Notes under the pieces: model-generated
Database searches by the model: none
Told to the model about the DNA's origin: nothing
What the model saw: only the letters and a program-made list of their open reading frames with translations
Part shown: one piece after another, positions 33,362-37,690 of the stretch
How the letters are laid out: every line of letters begins with the position of its first letter
Numbering within the stretch: position 1 is the first letter of the stretch
NCBI RefSeq assembly: GCF_036404135.1
Contig: NZ_DASWPE010000185.1
Span: forward strand, 1-37,690
From: Rhodopseudomonas_A sp036404135
Lineage (GTDB): Bacteria; Pseudomonadota; Alphaproteobacteria; Rhizobiales; Xanthobacteraceae
Length of the DNA: 37,690 bases
Direction of reading: 5' to 3'
Translations under genes and position numbers: made by a program

Positions 33362-34297
33362 TTACTTGAACAGCGACAGGATGCTCTGGCTGCCCGAATT
33401 GGCGATCGACAGCGCCTGGATGCCGAGCTGTTGCTGCACTTGCAGGGCCTGCAGACGGGTCGATTCCGCGTTCATGTCGGCGTCGACGAGCTGACCGACG
33501 CCGCGATCGATGGCGTCGCGCAGCGACTTGATGAAGTTCGAGTTGGAATCGATGCGGGTCTTGACCGCACCGAGGTCGGCGGAAGCCTGGGTCACGCTGC
33601 CGAGCGCCTGGTCGACGATGGCGACGTAGTCGTTGAGCTTCTGCAGGTCGGTCGCCGAATCGGTCAGCGTCGAGATGTCGATCGTCGCCACCGAACTGCT
33701 GGTGGTGCCGACGGTGACCGACTTGTCCATGATGCCCGCCGGCGTGCCGCCGGCCGCGTCATAGAGCTTCAGCTTGTCGATATCGACGTCGATGGTCTTG
33801 ATCGCGACGGTGCCGCCGACGCGGGTGAACGACGACACCACCGACTTGGTGGCGTTGTAGCCGGTGGCGCTGGAATCCACCGTCAGCCAGTTTTCGCCGT
33901 TGAACACCGCCAGACCCGAGGTGTTCTCGAGGTCGTCCTGGATCGCGGAGATTTCCGCCTGCACCTTGGCGCGATCGACGCCGGGTTCGCGGGCCGCCAC
34001 CAGCTTGGCCTTCATCGCGGTGAGGCCACTCTTGCTGTCGCCGACCACGGAGGTCAGCGCGGTGTACATGGTGTCGACGGTCGCGGCACCGAGACCGAGG
34101 GCGTCGGACACCGCCGACAGCGCTTCGTTGTCGGACCGCATCGTGGTGGCGATCGACCAGTAGGCGGAGTTGTCGGACGCGGTTGCGACCCGATAGCCCG
34201 TGGAGATGCGGTTCTGTGTGGTGGCAAGGCTGTCGTTGACCGTCCGCAGGGTCTGCAGTGCGGTCATGGCGGACGTATTCGTGAGGAGGCTCGACAT
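33362..34297 (-). CDS. Flagellin
   Basis: This 311-residue filament protein has conserved terminal D0/D1 helices: the N-terminus SSLLTNTSAMTALQTLRTVN and RISTGYRVATASDNSAYWSIATTMRSD, and the C-terminus ADMNAESTRLQALQVQQQLG with the end SILSLFK. The variable centre is short. I start at ATG 34297, with AAGGGA at good spacing; the frame is open to 34351 but the extra residues are not flagellin-like. It is the only flagellin gene in the window and sits between fliP and fliF with its own leader and terminator, consistent with separate and strong expression. Confidence 0.92.
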   Translation of the reverse strand: MSSLLTNTSAMTALQTLRTVNDSLATTQNRISTGYRVATASDNSAYWSIATTMRSDNEALSAVSDALGLGAATVDTMYTALTSVVGDSKSGLTAMKAKLVAAREPGVDRAKVQAEISAIQDDLENTSGLAVFNGENWLTVDSSATGYNATKSVVSSFTRVGGTVAIKTIDVDIDKLKLYDAAGGTPAGIMDKSVTVGTTSSSVATIDISTLTDSATDLQKLNDYVAIVDQALGSVTQASADLGAVKTRIDSNSNFIKSLRDAIDRGVGQLVDADMNAESTRLQALQVQQQLGIQALSIANSGSQSILSLFK

Positions 34298-34338
34298 CGG
34301 ATGTCCCTTGATTTGATGAATCGATTTTGGGGGGACAT
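34298..34338 (-). promoter_or_regulatory. Flagellin mRNA leader hairpin covering the ribosome binding site
   Basis: In the mRNA sense, AUGUCCC (34338-34332) is complementary to GGGACAU (34307-34301), which contains the ribosome binding site AAGGGA just before the flagellin ATG. The 7-base stem would enclose a 24-base A/U-rich loop. A second small inverted pair, TACCGG and CCGGTA, lies just upstream in the leader. This fits a translational switch, for which FlbT is a candidate ligand. Confidence 0.5.
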
Positions 34339-34486
34339 ACCGGGCTTTCACCGGTACGGCAGGGCGGCGTCATGCCTTTGGGAGTCGAATTTCAGAATTC
34401 GCCCAACCTGCCGTGGCAACAGCTTAGCGCGCAAACCTTACTCAAGGCTGAACAGCGCGGCGCACAAGCGGAGGTCGAAAGCGTCT

Positions 34487-35233
34487 CTACAGATAGGAGC
34501 GCACCAGCCCGACCGCGAGCAGATTCCAGCCGTCGATCAGCACGAAGAACAACACCTTGAACGGCAGCGCGAACACGGTGGGCGGCATCATCATCATGCC
34601 CATCGACATGGTCAGCGTGGCGACCACCATGTCGATCACCAGGAACGGCATCACAATCAGAAATCCGATCTCGAAAGCGCGGCGCAGTTCCGACACCATG
34701 AAGGCCGGAATAATCACCCGCAGATCGACCTTGTCGCCCTCCGGCCGAATCCGCAGGCTCTCCGCGGCGAGATTTTCGAAGGTCTGCAGGTCCTTGTCGC
34801 GGACATGCGCCATCATGAATTCGCGGAACGGCTCGGTGACGCGGCTATAGGCTTCCTTCTCGGTGATCTCGTTCTGCATCAAGGGCTGCAGGCCGTCGCG
34901 CCAGGCCCGATCGAAGGTCGGCGCCATCACGTAGAAGGTGAGAAACAGCGCCAGGCTGATCATCACGATATTGGCCGGCGTGGTCTGCAATCCGAGCCCG
35001 GTGCGCAGAAACGACAGCGCGACGACGAAGCGGGTGAAGCTCGTCACCATGATCAACAGGCCCGGCGCCAGCGACAGCACGGTGAGCAGCGCCACCATCT
35101 GGATGATGCGGCCGCTGGCGCTGCCGCCACCCGGCGGAATCAGCGTCGACAGGTCCGGCATCTGCGCGAACGCCGCGTCCGGCACTAGCGCAGCGACCGC
35201 AACGCCAAGCAGCATAGCGAAGGCGCGGCTCAT
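34487..35233 (-). CDS. fliP: Flagellar export gate protein FliP
   Basis: FliP is the core subunit of the export gate. The 248-residue protein has a cleavable signal peptide (about 1-23, FAQ), then four hydrophobic segments. Family motifs are visible: TSFTRFVVALSFLRTGLGLQ, RDGLQPLMQNEITEKEAYSR, IPAFMVSELRRAFEIGFLI and SMGMMMMPPTVFALPFKVLF. ATG 35233 overlaps the fliL stop. Confidence 0.94.
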   Translation of the reverse strand: MSRAFAMLLGVAVAALVPDAAFAQMPDLSTLIPPGGGSASGRIIQMVALLTVLSLAPGLLIMVTSFTRFVVALSFLRTGLGLQTTPANIVMISLALFLTFYVMAPTFDRAWRDGLQPLMQNEITEKEAYSRVTEPFREFMMAHVRDKDLQTFENLAAESLRIRPEGDKVDLRVIIPAFMVSELRRAFEIGFLIVMPFLVIDMVVATLTMSMGMMMMPPTVFALPFKVLFFVLIDGWNLLAVGLVRSYL

Positions 35234-35676
35234 TGCACGACCAGCGTTTCGATAATCAATTCGCGCACCTTGCCGCTCGAGCGAATCGCGGCTCGTTCGT
35301 TGAGATCCTCGCGCAGATATTGCAGGCCACGCGCGCCTTCGATCTGCGCCGGCGAGATCGTGCGCAGATAGGCCACGACGTCTTCGCCGACCCGCGCCAC
35401 CAGCACATTGGCCTCGTCTTCATTGACCTGATCGGTGATCACCGAGGCTTCGACGCGAATCCAGGCGCCGGGCGGCGACGCCAGATTGGTCACCACCGGC
35501 GCGATCTTGCGCAGCCGCGCGCCCGGACCGAACGCCTGCACCGCCGGCGGCGCGGCAACCTGGGGCGGGCTGTCCGCGCTGTGCTGCTGCACCGTGGACA
35601 GCAGATGAAGGCTGGACAGCACGCCGGCGGCGGCAGACACCGCCGTGAGCACCAGAAAACCCGCCAGCCATTGCAT
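35230..35676 (-). CDS. fliL: Flagellar basal-body-associated protein FliL
   Basis: FliL surrounds and stabilises stator units. The 148-residue protein has an N-terminal membrane helix (about 4-26), a short linker and a periplasmic domain (about 50-148) with IRVEASVITDQVNEDEANVLV and the terminal strand KVRELIIETLVVQ. It is coupled to fliP by a four-base overlap and lies 52 bases after flgH. Confidence 0.85.
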   Translation of the reverse strand: MQWLAGFLVLTAVSAAAGVLSSLHLLSTVQQHSADSPPQVAAPPAVQAFGPGARLRKIAPVVTNLASPPGAWIRVEASVITDQVNEDEANVLVARVGEDVVAYLRTISPAQIEGARGLQYLREDLNERAAIRSSGKVRELIIETLVVQ

Positions 35677-35728
35677 TGCGCTACGTCTCTCTCATCCGCC
35701 GATCGCCACTCAAGCCATGGCCGTCGTG

Positions 35729-36433
35729 CTAGAACGGCACCACCTGGTCGTAGATCTGGTGCCCCCACGCCGGCTGCTGCACCTCCATCAGGCGACCGCG
35801 GCCGCCGTAGGAAATTCGCGCCTCCGCCACTTTCTCGTAAGCGATGGTGTTGTTGCGGGTGATATCGAGCGGCCGGACGATGCCGCCGACGTTCAGCACC
35901 CGCATCTCGTAATTCACCCGGACTTCCTGCGAGCCGGAGATCAGCAGGTTGCCGTTCGGCAGCACGTCGACCACCGCGGCCGCGACCGAGAACTTCACCT
36001 CTTCGGTGCGGTCGATCTTGCCGGCGCCTTTGGTCGAGGTCTGCGAGGAGACGTTGGCGTCGACCTGGCCCTTCTTCGACCACGGCAGAAATTCGGCGAG
36101 ATAATCGGCGGAGAATTTGGTCTCGGAATCCCGCGACCGATCGGTCTTGTTGTCGAGCGTCGCCTTGTCGTTCATCGAAATGGTGACGGTCAACAGATCG
36201 CCGACCCGCGAGGCGCGCGGGTCGCGGTACAGATCGCGGCGCTCGTTCCACAGCGAATAGCGGCTCTGGACGTATCGGCCGCGCGCCTCGATCGGAATCG
36301 CGCGGGCGTCGGCGTGCAGGCCCTGGCCGATCGGCGACATCGCCGGGGCCTGGCCCAGTTCGGCGAGATTGTTGGCGCAGCCGCTCACGGCGAGGCACGC
36401 CAGCAGGGCAACGGGCAATCGCATCAGCTTCAT
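35729..36433 (-). CDS. flgH: Flagellar L-ring lipoprotein FlgH
   Basis: FlgH forms the outer-membrane ring around the rod. The 234-residue precursor has a lipobox ending at Cys19 (LAVSGC). Family sequence includes GDLLTVTISMNDKATLDNKTD near 105-125 and the end segment VGGIVRPLDITRNNTIAYEKVAEARISYGGRG. ATG 36433 overlaps the motE stop (ATGA). Confidence 0.93.
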   Translation of the reverse strand: MKLMRLPVALLACLAVSGCANNLAELGQAPAMSPIGQGLHADARAIPIEARGRYVQSRYSLWNERRDLYRDPRASRVGDLLTVTISMNDKATLDNKTDRSRDSETKFSADYLAEFLPWSKKGQVDANVSSQTSTKGAGKIDRTEEVKFSVAAAVVDVLPNGNLLISGSQEVRVNYEMRVLNVGGIVRPLDITRNNTIAYEKVAEARISYGGRGRLMEVQQPAWGHQIYDQVVPF

Positions 36434-37179
36434 TTCCTGGTATTCCCATCGTCGGCGCGGCGCATGCCGGCCAGCGTGTCGGCGAGGCGGGCGCCGCGCG
36501 CCGGCTCCATCTCATTGAGGATCGCGCTGGCGTTGCGCACCCGCAGCTTGGCGAGCACCGCGGCGGCGGTGTCGTCGGCCATGCTGGCGATCTGCAATGC
36601 TGCGGCTTCCGGCTCCATCCGGGAATAGATTTCGACCACGCTGTCCTCGGCCTTCTTCAAGAACTCCTCGCGCAGCTTCAGCCATTGCTCATACTCAGCG
36701 CGCTTGGCCTCGAGTTCGGCGATGCGCTGGCGCAATTTGTCCTCGGCCGCCTGCAATTCCTTCTGCTGCCAGGCGACGCGGGCATCCAGCGCCGCGTCGG
36801 CGATGTTGCTGCAGAATTTCGCGGCGTCGGACTCCGGCGGTGCCGCTGGCGCCGCTTCGCTTGCGCCGGGCGACGGCGGCGGCGCGGCCTTGGCTGCGCT
36901 GGCGCTCGCCTGAGCGAGCAGCGGCGCGGCGGTTTTCGCCGCCGCGGCGTGATTGGTGTCCGGCAGCGGCCGCGGCGCCGACGACGGCTTCGCCGCCGAT
37001 CTGGCCGGCGATTTGGCCTGCGATTTAGCCGCCGATGCTTTGGCGAACTCGCTCAAGTTCAGCGGCTTCGACAGCGTCGGCTCGGATTGCGCGGCGGCCG
37101 GCGCCAAGGCCGCCAGCGCAACGCACCCCGCCGCCAGTCCGGACCATGTCGCAAAGCTCGGCATTCGTTCTCTCGTCAA
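36430..37179 (-). CDS. motE: Periplasmic motility protein MotE
   Basis: MotE is a rhizobial periplasmic chaperone described as stabilising MotC. The 249-residue product has a signal peptide (cleavage likely near AAAQ, about residue 31), an Ala/Pro-rich linker, a coiled coil (about 140-175, KELQAAEDKLRQRIAELEAK) and an MgtE N-like helical end (MEPEAAALQIASMADDTAAAVL). It is placed between flgI and flgH as in other rhizobial clusters. Confidence 0.85.
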   Translation of the reverse strand: MTRERMPSFATWSGLAAGCVALAALAPAAAQSEPTLSKPLNLSEFAKASAAKSQAKSPARSAAKPSSAPRPLPDTNHAAAAKTAAPLLAQASASAAKAAPPPSPGASEAAPAAPPESDAAKFCSNIADAALDARVAWQQKELQAAEDKLRQRIAELEAKRAEYEQWLKLREEFLKKAEDSVVEIYSRMEPEAAALQIASMADDTAAAVLAKLRVRNASAILNEMEPARGARLADTLAGMRRADDGNTRK

Positions 37180-37231
37180 TCACTTGCGCGAGCGTTGCAC
37201 GCACAAGCTTGCGCGACGCTGTCTTGCCGTC

Positions 37232-37690
37232 TCATTGAATGACCAGGTCGGCTTGCAGCGCGCCGGCGGCCTTGATCGCCTGCAGGATGGAGATGATGTC
37301 GCGCGGTCCCACCCCCAGCGCGTTCAGCCCGTCCACCAGATGCTGCAGCGAGACGCCGTCCGGCATCACCGCCATGCGGTTGCCGCGGCTGTCATCCACC
37401 TGGATGGAGGTGCGGGGTACTTCCTGGGTGGTGCCGGTGTTGGAGAAGGGCGAAGGCTGGCTGACCTGCGGCGTCTCGGTGACCTTGATGGTCAGGTTGC
37501 CCTGGGCGATGGCGACGGTGGAGATGCGCACATCCGAGCCCATCACGATCACGCCGGAATTCTCGTCGATCACCACCTTGGCGGGCTGGTCGGGATCGAC
37601 CTTGATCTGCTCGATGTCGGTCAGGAGCTGCATCACCCCGCCCGGATAATTGCCCGGCACCGCCAGCGCGACATTGGAGGGATCGGTGGC
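37232..37690 (-). CDS. flgI: Flagellar P-ring protein FlgI, C-terminal part (cut by window edge)
   Basis: FlgI forms the periplasmic P ring. Only the last 152 or so residues are in the window: NPSN-like start region, then KVVIDENSGVIVMGSDVRIS, the PSPFSNTGTT loop and the conserved end LVDGLNALGVGPRDIISILQ followed by AIKAAGALQADLVIQ. The frame is open to base 37690, so the true start is further right. Confidence 0.93.
   Translation of the reverse strand, partial: ATDPSNVALAVPGNYPGGVMQLLTDIEQIKVDPDQPAKVVIDENSGVIVMGSDVRISTVAIAQGNLTIKVTETPQVSQPSPFSNTGTTQEVPRTSIQVDDSRGNRMAVMPDGVSLQHLVDGLNALGVGPRDIISILQAIKAAGALQADLVIQ

Noticed and set aside
33266..35188. 640-codon plus-strand frame opposite flagellin and fliP
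   Set aside because: Antisense shadow, His/Arg-rich, crossing the terminator, leader and two well-defined genes.

Overview
The window is high-GC alphaproteobacterial DNA, most like the Rhodopseudomonas/Bradyrhizobium group. Three things point there: the rhizobial-type flagellar genes (motB-motC-motE, flaF-flbT, ftcR), the palindromic intergenic repeat inside the nitrogenase-like operon, and the urt urea-transporter genes. This placement is from family resemblance only; no search was run.

Layout. (1) 1-4582 is a zone of gene decay. On the minus strand lie urtB (5' end missing), urtC (looks intact) and urtD (in-frame stop). On the plus strand lie two genes of a molybdenum hydroxylase of the YagS/YagR type: the FAD subunit has lost its N-terminal half and the molybdopterin subunit has an internal deletion. 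The two broken 5' ends meet head to head near 2376. (2) 4583-10458 holds a minus-strand nitrogenase-like operon. In transcription order it is a NifX-domain gene, a NifB-like radical SAM gene, a NifH-like reductase, then NifD-like and NifK-like subunits. Gene order and sequence features match the methylthio-alkane reductase system (marBHDK). (3) 11013-13587, divergent from it, encodes cystathionine beta-synthase and cystathionine gamma-lyase, which together convert homocysteine to cysteine. (4) 13588-15935 holds two poorly known genes and a long non-coding region with a striking 10-bp-period repeat. (5) 15936-37690 is a flagellar cluster: the plus-strand regulator ftcR, then an almost gapless minus-strand array. 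Read in the direction of transcription, right to left, this array is flgI (cut by the window edge), motE, flgH, fliL, fliP, flagellin, fliF, fliH-like, motB, motC, fliK, a lytic transglycosylase, flgE, flgK, flgL, flaF, flbT, flgD, fliQ, flhA, fliR, fliJ-like, flgJ-like, flgN-like and a fliL-like membrane protein.

How the parts fit. The mar-like enzyme is expected to split C-S bonds of small methylthio compounds (such as dimethyl sulfide or 2-methylthioethanol) under sulfur limitation, releasing methanethiol that can enter methionine. The neighbouring CBS/CGL pair would pass that sulfur on from homocysteine to cysteine, so 5098-13587 reads as an organic-sulfur salvage island. The flagellar genes form a separate module. 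The missing components (motA, fliG, fliM, fliN, flhB, fliI, flgB, flgC, flgF, flgG, flgA, fliE) would be expected beyond the right edge.

Most notable: the mar-like operon with its separate NifX protein and embedded palindromic repeat, the phased 10-bp repeat array before ftcR, and a flagellin leader whose ribosome binding site can be buried in a hairpin beside a cluster encoding FlbT.
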